Assembly: GCF_000472925.1 (NCBI RefSeq)
Contig: NZ_AXAS01000046.1
Coordinates: forward strand, 158 to 64,157
Reading direction: 5' to 3'
Length of the DNA stretch: 64,000 nucleotides
DNA from: Bradyrhizobium sp. Ec3.3
Lineage (GTDB): Bacteria > Pseudomonadota > Alphaproteobacteria > Rhizobiales > Xanthobacteraceae
The notes beneath the pieces were generated by a model. The model made no database searches, was not told the origin of the DNA, and worked only from the letters and a program-made list of their open reading frames with translations. The position numbers were made by a program, and so were the translations under genes. This document shows positions 43,644 through 52,274 of this stretch, one piece after another. The stretch's first letter is position 1, and the number at the start of each line of letters is the position of its first letter.

Positions 43644-44849
43644 TCAGACCTCGGTGACGTGATCCGGATCGGCCGACGCCAGCGCGGCGGCACGCTCGGC
43701 GCGCGGCGGGTAGATCCACACCGTGTTGATCTCGTGCTTGGTCTTCTTTGCAACCTCGCCGACGATCTCGACTTTCCGTTCCCAGCCTCGCGTGAAGAGC
43801 GCGCCGGCTTCGCCGAGGTCGAGGCACGTGACGTAGGCCTTCTGGTGATACGGCTTGGTCGGGACGCCCAGGAGCTCTGCGGCGGCGTTGTTGCCCGCGA
43901 AGGCGCCCATCCTGGTGGCGTGCTGGCAGGACATCAGCGCAAAGTTGCCGGCATCGTCGCACGCTGCCTTTGCGGCATCGCCGGTGGCAAAGACGCCAGG
44001 CACCGATGTCACACGCAGATCCTGATCAACCAGCAGCCGGCCGAAATTGTCGCGCTCGGCGGGGATCTGCTGGGTCAATGGCGCGGCGCGAATGCCTGCC
44101 GCCCAGACTACGGTTTCCGCTTCGATGCGTTCGCCATTTGAAAGCGTGACAGCGGTTTCATCGAGCGAGGTAACGCCAGCGCCGACCCGGGTCTCTACGC
44201 CGACCTTGCGCAGGGCATCCTCGATGATGGGACGAGGGCCAGCGCCCATATCGGGAGCGATCGCACCGTTGCGTTCGACGATGATCACGCGCGGCTTGGC
44301 ATCCTTGCCGAGAATCGCGCGAAGCCGCGCAGGCATCTCGGTCGCCGCTTCGATGCCGGTGAAGCCGCCGCCGGCAACGACGACGGTGTCGCGCCCGTTT
44401 CTTGCCGGCCGATCCGCCAGGCTGTGCAGATGCCGGTCGAGCGCAACGGCATCATCGAGCGAGTCGACACTGAAGCCATGCTCGGCGAGGCCCGGAATAT
44501 TCGGACGGAACAGCCGGCTGCCGGTGGCCACGACCAGGCGGTCATAGGAGAGCGTCTTTCGCGTGCCCTTGGCAGTCGCGACCTGCAGCATGCGGGACTT
44601 GGTATCGACCGTTTCGGCGCTGCCTTGCACGTAGACAACGTCGATGGACTTGAGAACATCCAGCAGAGGCGCCGTCAGGGTTTCCGGCTTCGCTTCGTAG
44701 AGCCGCGGCCGAATCACCAGCGTCGGCTCCGGTGCAACCAGCGCGATCTCGAGTTCTTCCGGCGAAGCGCCCTGAATGTCCCGCAGGCGGGCGGCGGAAA
44801 GTGCGGCGTACATGCCGGCGAAGCCGGCGCCGATGATGACTATTCGCAT
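43644..44849 (-). CDS. NAD(P)/FAD-dependent oxidoreductase (NDH-2-like)
   Basis: 401 residues. FAD site IIGAGFAGMYAALSAA at the N-terminus, a second nucleotide site VVVAGGGFTGIEAATEM near 160, and a late FATGDAAKA FAD motif. The arrangement matches type II NADH dehydrogenases and related disulfide-less oxidoreductases. The C-terminal membrane-anchoring helix of classical NDH-2 is not evident. AGGAG precedes the ATG. First gene of the operon ending at 37122; it could reoxidise the NADH made by bdhA. Confidence 0.85.
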   Translation of the reverse strand: MRIVIIGAGFAGMYAALSAARLRDIQGASPEELEIALVAPEPTLVIRPRLYEAKPETLTAPLLDVLKSIDVVYVQGSAETVDTKSRMLQVATAKGTRKTLSYDRLVVATGSRLFRPNIPGLAEHGFSVDSLDDAVALDRHLHSLADRPARNGRDTVVVAGGGFTGIEAATEMPARLRAILGKDAKPRVIIVERNGAIAPDMGAGPRPIIEDALRKVGVETRVGAGVTSLDETAVTLSNGERIEAETVVWAAGIRAAPLTQQIPAERDNFGRLLVDQDLRVTSVPGVFATGDAAKAACDDAGNFALMSCQHATRMGAFAGNNAAAELLGVPTKPYHQKAYVTCLDLGEAGALFTRGWERKVEIVGEVAKKTKHEINTVWIYPPRAERAAALASADPDHVTEV

Positions 44850-44958
44850 GTGATCTTCTCCTGTGGTTGATCTTCGGGCATACGCGCGTTGCCGCCGCCG
44901 CTGCTGTTGCGGTTTCGTGTGGTCGACGCGCGAAGACGTGAAATGGAGTCGTTAGGTC

Positions 44959-45255
44959 TTAAGGGGAGGGGCAGCTCGGCATCGATGACGCCCGCAGCGG
45001 CCAGGGGCGGCGAAAGAAGATCGGCTCGGTGGCGTTCGGGCCACCCCAGTTGGCGTAGGGAAGCGGCGCGTTATCGTTGGCGATGATGGACATCGCCGGG
45101 GTCGTCCTCTGCAGGGACTGCGGTGGAATTTCCACCTCCTCGCCCGTTGCAGAGGTGAAGCGAACTGCCAACGACAGTCCGTAGACGATTGCGCTTGCGA
45201 CCAGCCGGCGTCGCGGTGCGATTGCAAAGAGGCTGACGAAGGTCTTCGAGGTCAT
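44959..45255 (-). CDS. Small exported or membrane-anchored protein, unknown
   Basis: 98 residues. A basic start followed by a hydrophobic segment RLVASAIVYGLSLAVRFTSA (about 18-37) suggests a signal anchor or signal peptide. The rest is polar and proline-rich, with IANDNAPLPYANWGG and a proline-rich end. GGAG lies seven bases before the ATG. No family recognised. Its interest is its promoter region, which carries the direct-repeat module also found before the catalase-family gene. Confidence 0.5.
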   Translation of the reverse strand: MTSKTFVSLFAIAPRRRLVASAIVYGLSLAVRFTSATGEEVEIPPQSLQRTTPAMSIIANDNAPLPYANWGGPNATEPIFFRRPWPLRASSMPSCPSP

Positions 45256-45316
45256 CGTTCGTCTCCGTCTCTTGGGGTCTCGGGACCCTGATGATTTAGC
45301 GGGAGTGAGCTGCAAC

Positions 45317-45362
45317 TGCGCCAGAGCGATTGCGGCACCTGCAGAGCGATTGCTGCTACCGC
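45317..45362 (-). promoter_or_regulatory. AraC-type direct-repeat operator module, copy 1
   Basis: On the minus strand GCAATCGCTCT occurs twice exactly 20 bases apart (plus-strand AGAGCGATTGC at 45323-45333 and 45343-45353). Direct half-sites two helical turns apart are what AraC-family activators bind. The 46-base block matches the block at 52210-52255 in 41 positions, every difference being a transition. It lies 61 bases before the start of the small protein at 44959-45255. Confidence 0.65.
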
Positions 45363-45364
45363 AG

Positions 45365-45408
45365 CGTCGCCAGTCGCTCGGTATTTCTCCGGTCAATTGC
45401 CCGAACGC
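45365..45408 (-). pseudogene. Relic of an araC-family 3' end
   Basis: These 44 bases match the 3' end of the complete araC-family gene (47897-47940) in 38 positions without gaps. Translated on the minus strand they read AFGQLTGEIPSDWRR, against the C-terminal AFRRLTGETPSDWRR of that gene. Nothing upstream of the relic matches. It lies partly inside the end of the NmrA-like gene in another frame, so that gene's last codons and stop come from it. Confidence 0.7.
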
Positions 45409-46163
45409 CGGGTCGCTTGCGGGAGCCTCGCCAGCCAGTCCTCGAAACGCACTGAGCCGAGCCGGGGACCACTGCCAGGCATGAGAGACTGATCATCGAG
45501 CTCCGCGCCGAAATAGCGGGCATGGATGTCGGCGACGACTTTGCGCGGATCCTTCATCGCGATCAGATATTTCCGACCGAATTCGTCGAGGCTAAACCGC
45601 TCCGGGCCTGCCAACTCAACCAAACCGTTGACTGGAGCGCCGAGCGTGATGTCGGCGAGCGCGGCGGCGACATCGTCCGAGGCGACCGGCTGAAACAGGG
45701 CAGGCGACAGTCTGACGATCTGTCCATCGGACGAGGACTCGACGATTCCGCCAACAAACTCGAAGAACTGAGTCGCGCGCAGGACCGTATAGGGGATCTT
45801 GCACGCATTAATCAGGTTCTCCTGCGCCAGCTTGGCACGGAAGTAACCGCATTCCGGAAGCCGATCCGTGCCAACAATCGACAGCGCGATATCGTGCCGG
45901 ACGCCTGCGGCGCGCTCGGCAGCGAGCAGATTGCGGCCCGAACTTTCGAAGAAGCTCAGAGCGGGCTCGTCCTCGAAAGAGGGCGAGTTCGCGACGTCGA
46001 TGACGATTTCCGCAGCCGACAGGGCCTTTTCGAGACCCTCGCCCGTGATCGTGTTGACGCCCGTGCTGGGTGCCGCTGGAACCACCTCGTGGCCCTTCTC
46101 GCGGAGCTTGCCCGCAAGCTTGGTTCCGATAAGGCCGGTGCCACCAATAACGACGATCTTCAT
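45393..46163 (-). CDS. NmrA-like NAD(P)-binding protein (atypical SDR)
   Basis: 256 residues from the ATG at 46163, with GAGGG before it. The coenzyme motif VVIGGTGLIGTKLAGKL is at residues 4-20. YFRAKLAQENLI carries the conserved lysine of this atypical SDR group, and the C-terminal half (VELAGPERFSLDEFG) binds substrate. Such proteins act as redox sensors or small-molecule reductases. Its final five or so codons overlap the araC relic in a different frame. Confidence 0.82.
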   Translation of the reverse strand: MKIVVIGGTGLIGTKLAGKLREKGHEVVPAAPSTGVNTITGEGLEKALSAAEIVIDVANSPSFEDEPALSFFESSGRNLLAAERAAGVRHDIALSIVGTDRLPECGYFRAKLAQENLINACKIPYTVLRATQFFEFVGGIVESSSDGQIVRLSPALFQPVASDDVAAALADITLGAPVNGLVELAGPERFSLDEFGRKYLIAMKDPRKVVADIHARYFGAELDDQSLMPGSGPRLGSVRFEDWLARLPQATRRSGN

Positions 46164-46307
46164 CACTTTCCCTCGATTTATCTGAACACCAATGGCGTTT
46201 TCCTGAACGCGAGGGGAGAGTGCGCGCGTGCGGGATGGAAATCCTTGCAGCCGCCCTGAATTGCGGTTGGATATTCCTTGGCTTCTTGTCCAAGCGGAGT
46301 GCGAGAA

Positions 46308-47872
46308 GTGCCGTACTCATTCGAAAATTATTGCTTGGACGCCGGACGCCGCGAGCTCAGGCGAGGCGCCGAACTGATTACGATCGGACCTAAGGTATTC
46401 GATCTGTTGCTTTTCTTGATCCAGAAGCGGGAGCAGGTTGTGACAAGAGACGACCTTCTCGAGAGTGTTTGGGAAGGACGGATCGTTTCCGAGTCGACGC
46501 TGACCAGTCACATCAACGCGGTGCGCAAGGCGATCGGGGACACTGGCAAGGAGCAGCGCCTGATCAGGACGGTTTCGCGCAAAGGCCTTCGGTTTGTCGG
46601 CAAGATCGAAGAACGCGAATTGCCCATCAGCACCCCGATCACTGCCCCGGACATCCCGGCGCCTGCTCTGCCCTTGCCGGAGTCCCCGTCGCTCGCGGTC
46701 CTGCCGTTCCGGAACCTCAGTGGCGATGTCGAGCAGGATTATTTTGCGGATGGCGTCGTCGAGGATTTGATCACCGCGCTGTCTCGTATTCGCTGGCTGT
46801 TCGTGATCGCCCGCAATTCAAGCTTCACCTACAAGGGCAAGACGGTCGACGAAAAGCAGGTGGGGCGCGAGCTCGGCGTCCGCTACGTCGTCGAAGGCAG
46901 CGTGCGCAAGTCCGAGAACCGCATTCGCATCACGGGCCAACTCGTAGACGTCGCGACCGGCACCCACCTGTGGGCGGAAAGGTTCGAAGGGCCGCTCGAC
47001 GACATTTTCGAGCTTCAGGATCAGATTGCGAACAGCATCGTCGGAGCAGTCGCCTCCCAGCTCGAACGAGCGGAGATCGAGCGCGCCAGACGGAAACCGA
47101 CTGGCAGCCTCAGTGCATACGACAATTATTTGCGTGCCATGCCCACCTGCATCGAGGGACCCGCGAGTCGATCGACGAGGCGCTTCCCCTGTTCTACAAG
47201 GCCATGCAGCTCGATCCGGAGTTTGCCTCCGCCCATGCAATGGCAGCGTGGTGTCATTTCTGGCGAAAGGTCAACGGCTGGATGACCGATCGAGAGCAGG
47301 AAATCGCCGAAGGCCTCCGATTGGCCCGCCTTGCGGTGGAATTGGGCAAGGACGATGCCGTCGCGCTCACCAGGGGTGGACATGCTCTTGCCCATCTTGC
47401 CGGCGACGTGGAGGGGGCGATCGCGCTGGTGGACAAGGCCCTTGTGCTCAACCCGAACCTGGCGTCGGCCTGGTTCCTGGGAGGCTTTCTCAGAACCGAG
47501 AACGGGGACCCCGACGCTGCGATCGAACTCTTTGCGCGCGCGATGCGTTTCAGCCCGCTGGATCCGGAGATGTTCCGGATGCAGGCAGGCGTAGCGCTGT
47601 CGCATTTATTTGCGGGGCGCTTTGACATGGCCTCGTACTGGGCAGAACAGTCCTTCAAGCAATTGCCCAGCTTCCTGGTGCTGGTGGCCATCATCGCCGC
47701 AAGCCACGCGCTTGCCGGTCGTGCCGAGCAGGCGCACACCGCGGTCGAGCACTTGCAGAAGCTGAATCCCGAGTTTCGTGTTTCCAGCCTCGAAGGCTGG
47801 ATTCCGATCCGACGACCGGAGCATCTCGCCCGCTTCCAAGACGGCTTGCGTCAAGCGGGATTACCGGAGTGA
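46308..47872 (+). pseudogene. Winged-helix/TPR regulator (CadC/adenylate-cyclase-associated type) with a frameshift
   Basis: From GTG 46308 (MPYSFENYCLDAGRREL) an OmpR-type winged helix (ELITIGPKVFDLLLFLI to VSRKGLRFVGKI) leads to a TolB-like domain (LAVLPFRNLSGDVEQDYFADG, quoted in part), all in one frame to about 47140. There the frame changes: the TPR part, beginning AHLHRGTRESIDEALPLFYKA (quoted in part) and running to 47872, is in another frame. Adding one G near 47140 (ATG CCC to ATG GCC) would restore a protein of about 520 residues. Either a pseudogene or a base-call error. Confidence 0.75.
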
Positions 47873-47874
47873 CC

Positions 47875-48834
47875 TCATTGCATGCACCGCATGCGCCGCC
47901 GCCAATCGCTCGGCGTTTCTCCGGTCAATCGCCTGAACGCTGCGGCGAAGGCCGTTTGAGAGGCATAGCCAAGCTCTGCCGCCACCAAGGCGATCGATGT
48001 GTCGGTGTCGCGCAGCATGTTCATGGCCTGCTCGAGCCGGTGTTGGCGCATCCAGGCATGAGGTGAAAGACCAGTGCTTTCCTTGAAGGCTCGGCAGAAG
48101 TGAAAGCGCGACAGCCCCGCATCCGAAGCAAGCGCGGAGAGAGAGAGGTCCGCATCGCTATCGGAGCGCAGGCGCTCGATGGCGCGGCGCAGGACTGTCG
48201 GTGACAGCCCACCTGCAACTGGCTGGAACGGGGTTGGCGTATCCGCGTGCGCAGCGAGCAGGCGCGTGGCCAGAAGATCCGTAAGCTGATGCCTGAACAG
48301 AGCATCCAGGGCCGCATTGCCGTCCAGCGCGTCCGACGCACTCATAAGCAGGCGGGATGTGATCATGTCGGGATGTGCGGTTCGCTCCAGGAGATCGCCC
48401 GGTTCGGCTTTGTCGGCTTCATGCGCAATCCGCTCAAGCGTCGTGTGCGGCAGATAAAGCTGGACCACGTCGACAAGCCCGGGAATGTCCCATCGCGCGC
48501 TTGAGCCGGCCGGAATGATCGTCACCACGCCGGAACGCGCCGTGCCAATGGCGATCGATTTCCCGGTGCGCCGCTCCAGTCGCTGTACGCCCGTGGGATA
48601 GGTCATGATGACGTGGTCAGCCATTGGCTCGACCACGTCGTGCAGAGCTCCATGCTTCCAATGGGCGATAGCGCCATTCGACGCATCGGAAGCCATGCGG
48701 AGCGGCGCGGTCTTGAGGACGCGCGCCATTTCCATATCCGCGGGACGCCGGTTGGCGCCCGGCAATTCGCTCTGGTGCGTCTCGGGTGCCACCAGCAGCG
48801 CTTGCAAAGGATCATTCAAGATCGGCTTGCGCAT
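47875..48834 (-). CDS. AraC-family transcriptional regulator
   Basis: 319 residues from the ATG at 48834; a GTG ten codons upstream is possible. The N-terminal domain is of the AraC-binding-like type (VVTIIPAGSSARWDIPG near 110). The C-terminal domain has two helix-turn-helices: LSLSALASDAGLSRFHFCRAFKE (quoted in part) and SIALVAAELGYASQTAFAAAFRR (quoted in part). Its 3' end gave rise to, or shares descent with, the relic at 45365-45408. It ends two bases from the convergent broken regulator. Confidence 0.88.
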   Translation of the reverse strand: MRKPILNDPLQALLVAPETHQSELPGANRRPADMEMARVLKTAPLRMASDASNGAIAHWKHGALHDVVEPMADHVIMTYPTGVQRLERRTGKSIAIGTARSGVVTIIPAGSSARWDIPGLVDVVQLYLPHTTLERIAHEADKAEPGDLLERTAHPDMITSRLLMSASDALDGNAALDALFRHQLTDLLATRLLAAHADTPTPFQPVAGGLSPTVLRRAIERLRSDSDADLSLSALASDAGLSRFHFCRAFKESTGLSPHAWMRQHRLEQAMNMLRDTDTSIALVAAELGYASQTAFAAAFRRLTGETPSDWRRRMRCMQ

Positions 48835-49333
48835 GGCGTATGCTCGCGTTTGTGGGGCCGACACTCGCGCTGCTCGGCGTAACTTTGCGGGCTGTTACGA
48901 AGCCGATGCTTCCTGTCTGCCCGTATCGATGCGCCTAAGCGCCGCGACCTTTCGATCGCGTTCTAGGCGCGGAGAACTACGGGGTCTTTTCCAAACCGGG
49001 CGTGCTTTGCCTGATTCTGCTCAAAGCCTATTCGAGCGGCGGATGCGGCGGTCGGCGTGGTCAATGCGGGAAGGCTTGGAAGTGCCGGCTTCACAAACGC
49101 ACGATGGAACCCGAGAGTGATCTTGTGGAACCTGGCGAGACGAGCGCCAATTGCGTTGGAATCGCTTTGAAAAATCGTCTTGCCGAGAATTAATCGGGGA
49201 CTCGGCCGACACACCTGTCAGTTGACGAGCTAGTCTGGACGGGTGCTCGCCTACCTCCGATAATGCATTCTCGATCTGGTAGGGCGCAGCAATGGCCCGC
49301 CAGGTCAAATTCCACTGGATGAGATTGACACAT
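48835..49333. other. Intergenic region, 499 bases, between divergent araC-type genes
   Basis: No gene could be supported. Short open frames here lack ribosome sites and family likeness. A possible hairpin pairs GCGCCTA near 48926 with TAGGCGC near 48965 over a long loop. The two divergent AraC promoters must lie here. A single partial match to the AraC-type half-site (GGAATCGCTTT near 49158) is too weak to call. Confidence 0.5.
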
Positions 49334-50326
49334 ATGCCACAAGCGGGGGTCTACGGACAGAGGCTCGGGCGGCCCTTGTTTTTGAAGGAGGCGCCCTCGC
49401 TGATAACGCATTCGCTGCGCAGCGCCGAGCTCGCGGTCACCGAAACCCGGAATGACGATCCGGTGTGCGATCTTTCCGGCCCCTTTCCCGCCGAGGATGC
49501 CTATCTCGTAAGCCTCAAGTTTCGCGACTACCCCGACTGCGAATGTTGGGAACGGGGTCGGTGCGTCATCAAGACGGATGTCCGCGCCGGCGCAACCTAT
49601 CTTTATGACCTGAAGCGCGATCCACGCTACGTAATTGACAAGCCGTTCCACTCCGTCTTTTTCTATCTGCCGCGCTCGGCGCTCGACGACATGGCCAAAC
49701 AGAGCGGCGCTCCACGCGTCGGCGAACTTGACTATCAGCCCGGCGTCGGAAACGACGACACGGTCGTCCGTCATGTTGGCGCGTCGCTGCTGGAGGGACT
49801 GCGTCGGCCGGCCGAGGCCAACCAGCTTTTCATCGATCACATGATGCTTGCGCTTACCGCGCATGTCGCCCAGGCTTATGGCGGGCTGAGGCGAACCGGC
49901 GAGCTGGCTCGCGGCGGTCTTGCGCCGTGGCAGGTGAAGCGAGCCTGCGAAAGGCTCGAGTCTGACCTCGGCGGGACGATTTCATTGCAACAAATCGCGG
50001 CCGAGTTTGACCTCTCGGTCAGTCATTTTTCGCGCGCGTTTCGATTCTCCACCGGACTGCCGCCGCATCAATGGCTGCTCCATCGGCGCGTGAAAGCGGC
50101 CAAGCAGTTGATGACTGTCCGCGATCTGCCGCTGGCCGAAATCGCAGTTTCGGTCGGGTTTGCCAATCAAAGCCACTTCACGCGGGTATTCTCGGCCGCG
50201 GTCGGTGTCAGCCCAGGCGTGTGGCGCCGCGAAGCGTTTGGTGCAACAGGAAGCGAAACCAAGGGACCACGCCTATGGCACAGGCGAGCACCTTCGGAGA
50301 AAGGGTCAGGCAGCAGTTGCGCCTGA
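49334..50326 (+). CDS. AraC-family transcriptional regulator, tandem copy 1
   Basis: 330 residues from the ATG at 49334, which aligns with the start of copy 2; an ATG 14 codons upstream has a fair ribosome site. The C-terminal DNA-binding domain contains ISLQQIAAEFDLSVSHFSRAF and LPLAEIAVSVGFANQSHFTRVF (quoted in part). The last 28 residues (from GATGSETKG) have no match in copy 2; they read through the old intergenic space into its start, overlapping by 52 bases. Ligand unknown. Confidence 0.85.
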   Translation: MPQAGVYGQRLGRPLFLKEAPSLITHSLRSAELAVTETRNDDPVCDLSGPFPAEDAYLVSLKFRDYPDCECWERGRCVIKTDVRAGATYLYDLKRDPRYVIDKPFHSVFFYLPRSALDDMAKQSGAPRVGELDYQPGVGNDDTVVRHVGASLLEGLRRPAEANQLFIDHMMLALTAHVAQAYGGLRRTGELARGGLAPWQVKRACERLESDLGGTISLQQIAAEFDLSVSHFSRAFRFSTGLPPHQWLLHRRVKAAKQLMTVRDLPLAEIAVSVGFANQSHFTRVFSAAVGVSPGVWRREAFGATGSETKGPRLWHRRAPSEKGSGSSCA

Positions 50327-51204
50327 GGGATGCACCGCCCTCGCTGATCACGCGTTCAATGCGCGGCGTCGATCTCGCGGTCACCGAAACCCAGGATGAT
50401 ACCCCCGTGCCAGGCCGTTCCGGCTCAGTGGCCGATGAGGCCTATCTCGTCAGCCTGAAGCTTCGCAATTACCCGGACTGCGAACTCTGGGATCACGGCA
50501 AGTGCGTCACGAAGACGGATGTCAGACCCGGTACAACGTATCTGTACGACCTCAGGAGCGATCCGGGCTTTATCATCAACAAGCCCTTCCATTCCCTCCA
50601 GTTTTATCTTCCGCGTTCAGCGCTCGACACCATCGCTAAAGAATCCCGTACACGGCGTGTTGGCGATCTCGCTTGTCAGTTCGGCTTCGGCCATGACGAC
50701 AAGGTCATGCGTCATATCGGAGCATCGCTGTTGGAAGGGCTGCGTCGGCCGGCCGAGGCCAACCAGCTTTTCATCGATCACATGATGCTCGCGTTCACGG
50801 CGCACATCGCGCAGGCCTATGGCGGACTGGAGCGCATCACCGTGTCGAGCCGCGGCGGTCTCGCTGCGTGGCAAGTGAAGCGCGCCTGCGAAAAACTCGA
50901 ATCCGATCTCGGCGGGCAGCTTTCGTTGCAGCAGATCGCGGCCGAGTTCGGTCTCTCCGTCAGCCATTTTTCACGTGCATTTCGGGTTTCGGCTGGTTTG
51001 CCGCCGCACCAATGGCTGCTGCGCCAGCGCGTGAAGGCGGCCAAGCAGTTGATGACTGTACGCGAGCTGCCGCTGGCCGAGATTGCACTATCGGCCGGGT
51101 TTGCCAATCAAAGCCACTTCACGAAGGTATTTTCGGCCGCGGTCGGCGTCAGCCCAGGCGTGTGGCGCCGCGAAACACTGGGCGCGCCGGAAGACGATAC
51201 ATAG
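50275..51204 (+). CDS. AraC-family transcriptional regulator, tandem copy 2
   Basis: 309 residues from the ATG at 50275, with AAGGGA before it. It matches copy 1 along its whole length; a 50-base run (50740-50789 against 49799-49848) is identical. Both share LEGLRRPAEANQLFIDHMML and the C-terminal VGVSPGVWRRE. The helix-turn-helices are LSLQQIAAEFGLSVSHFSRAF and LPLAEIALSAGFANQSHFTKV. It points at the catalase-family gene tail to tail. Confidence 0.88.
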   Translation: MAQASTFGERVRQQLRLRDAPPSLITRSMRGVDLAVTETQDDTPVPGRSGSVADEAYLVSLKLRNYPDCELWDHGKCVTKTDVRPGTTYLYDLRSDPGFIINKPFHSLQFYLPRSALDTIAKESRTRRVGDLACQFGFGHDDKVMRHIGASLLEGLRRPAEANQLFIDHMMLAFTAHIAQAYGGLERITVSSRGGLAAWQVKRACEKLESDLGGQLSLQQIAAEFGLSVSHFSRAFRVSAGLPPHQWLLRQRVKAAKQLMTVRELPLAEIALSAGFANQSHFTKVFSAAVGVSPGVWRRETLGAPEDDT

Positions 51205-51231
51205 TCCGCGGCCATCAGGGGGCTCGCTCGA

Positions 51232-52179
51232 TCAACGACGCCTCGCAAACGAGATAGCGTAGGCAGCGCTGCGCGCCGCGAAGATCTCGTCCGGCGGATG
51301 ACCGATGCCTTCGGCGAGATTTGCCGGATCGAAGAAGAAGGCGTCGCACGCTTCGTTTGGATCGATAGCTGTGATGACGATTGTTCCCAACCGCAGCGCC
51401 TCCCGTCTGTCTTCGTCTGGCCAACGGATGGTCGCGTCCATAGTGGGATCCCCGGGACGATCGAGCAGGGCCATCACGCTGAAGCGGGCATCGCCTGCGG
51501 CGATCCGATGTTCGAGATCTTCGTGCAAAAAATCCGCAGACTTCGCCTTGGCTTCGTCCTCCGCCAGCGCGATATCTCCGCCGACCGGCGTGACCTTGAA
51601 CTTGATGAACCGAGTCTCCCCCATCGAATTCGTCGCGGGAAAGGCATGCACGCCCCAGTAGGTTGTTCCAGCAAAGCTCGCCGGCAGCGGGCGCGCGGCG
51701 ATGTAATCGGCCTGATGCTGCGTTTCGGGATTGGCGGCGGCGAATGCGCTGATTCTCTCCATATCCGGCTTGTCGTCCTCTCCCGGAATGCTCGCGTCGA
51801 GGAACGCCAGCATCTGGTCGAGCGTCCTTGCATAATGCACCGGAGCGCTCTGCGTGAGAATGTCGGACCGATGATCAACGTTCCCGAGCCTGAAACTGAA
51901 GCCGCGCAGCGCGAGCTTGTCGGTATCCGTAACCCTGGGATTGCCGCTGCCGACCGAGAAGCGCGCCAGTACGCGCGATGGTCTAGTGAAGCTCTGGGAT
52001 TTCGTAATCTCCTCCGCCTGATCCGACGGGATATAAGCGCCATGGACGCATTGGCCCCTGGCAAAGCTCGCGCGTACCTTTGGTGGATCACCAGCTACCG
52101 CTTTCAGGGCGTCGACGATCGACGCGGGCGCGGCGCTGCCGGTCGGGAACTGGGACTTCGCGGGGTCTTTGGTTGACAT
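51232..52179 (-). CDS. Catalase-family peroxidase (SrpA/catalase-related)
   Basis: 315 residues, much shorter than full catalases (480 or more) and typical of the small catalase-related peroxidases. The distal His region reads ARGQCVHGAYIPS (near residue 42), and the proximal heme region is FDPANLAEGIGHPPDEIFAARSAAY (quoted in part), where RSAAY supplies the tyrosine ligand. No signal peptide is seen. It probably removes peroxides, possibly organic ones. The direct-repeat module lies 30 bases before its start. Confidence 0.87.
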   Translation of the reverse strand: MSTKDPAKSQFPTGSAAPASIVDALKAVAGDPPKVRASFARGQCVHGAYIPSDQAEEITKSQSFTRPSRVLARFSVGSGNPRVTDTDKLALRGFSFRLGNVDHRSDILTQSAPVHYARTLDQMLAFLDASIPGEDDKPDMERISAFAAANPETQHQADYIAARPLPASFAGTTYWGVHAFPATNSMGETRFIKFKVTPVGGDIALAEDEAKAKSADFLHEDLEHRIAAGDARFSVMALLDRPGDPTMDATIRWPDEDRREALRLGTIVITAIDPNEACDAFFFDPANLAEGIGHPPDEIFAARSAAYAISFARRR

Positions 52180-52209
52180 CGCAACGATCTAGCGAACCTG
52201 GTATTTCGT

Positions 52210-52255
52210 TGCGCCAGAGCGATTGCGGTACTTGTAGAGCGGTTGCTGCTATCGC
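52210..52255 (-). promoter_or_regulatory. AraC-type direct-repeat operator module, copy 2
   Basis: On the minus strand GCAACCGCTCT and GCAATCGCTCT lie 20 bases apart (plus-strand 52236-52246 and 52216-52226). The block matches 45317-45362 at 41 of 46 positions. Just beyond it, GATTGGCAACG resembles the GACTGGCGACG of the araC relic beside copy 1. It is 30 bases before the catalase-family start, so the proximal half-site would overlap or touch the promoter. Confidence 0.65.
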
Positions 52256-52274
52256 GACGCGTCGTTGCCAATCC

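Noticed and set aside
49002..49193. 63-codon open frame in the large intergenic gap
   Set aside because: No ribosome site, no likeness to any family and a Cys/Gly-rich composition typical of chance frames.
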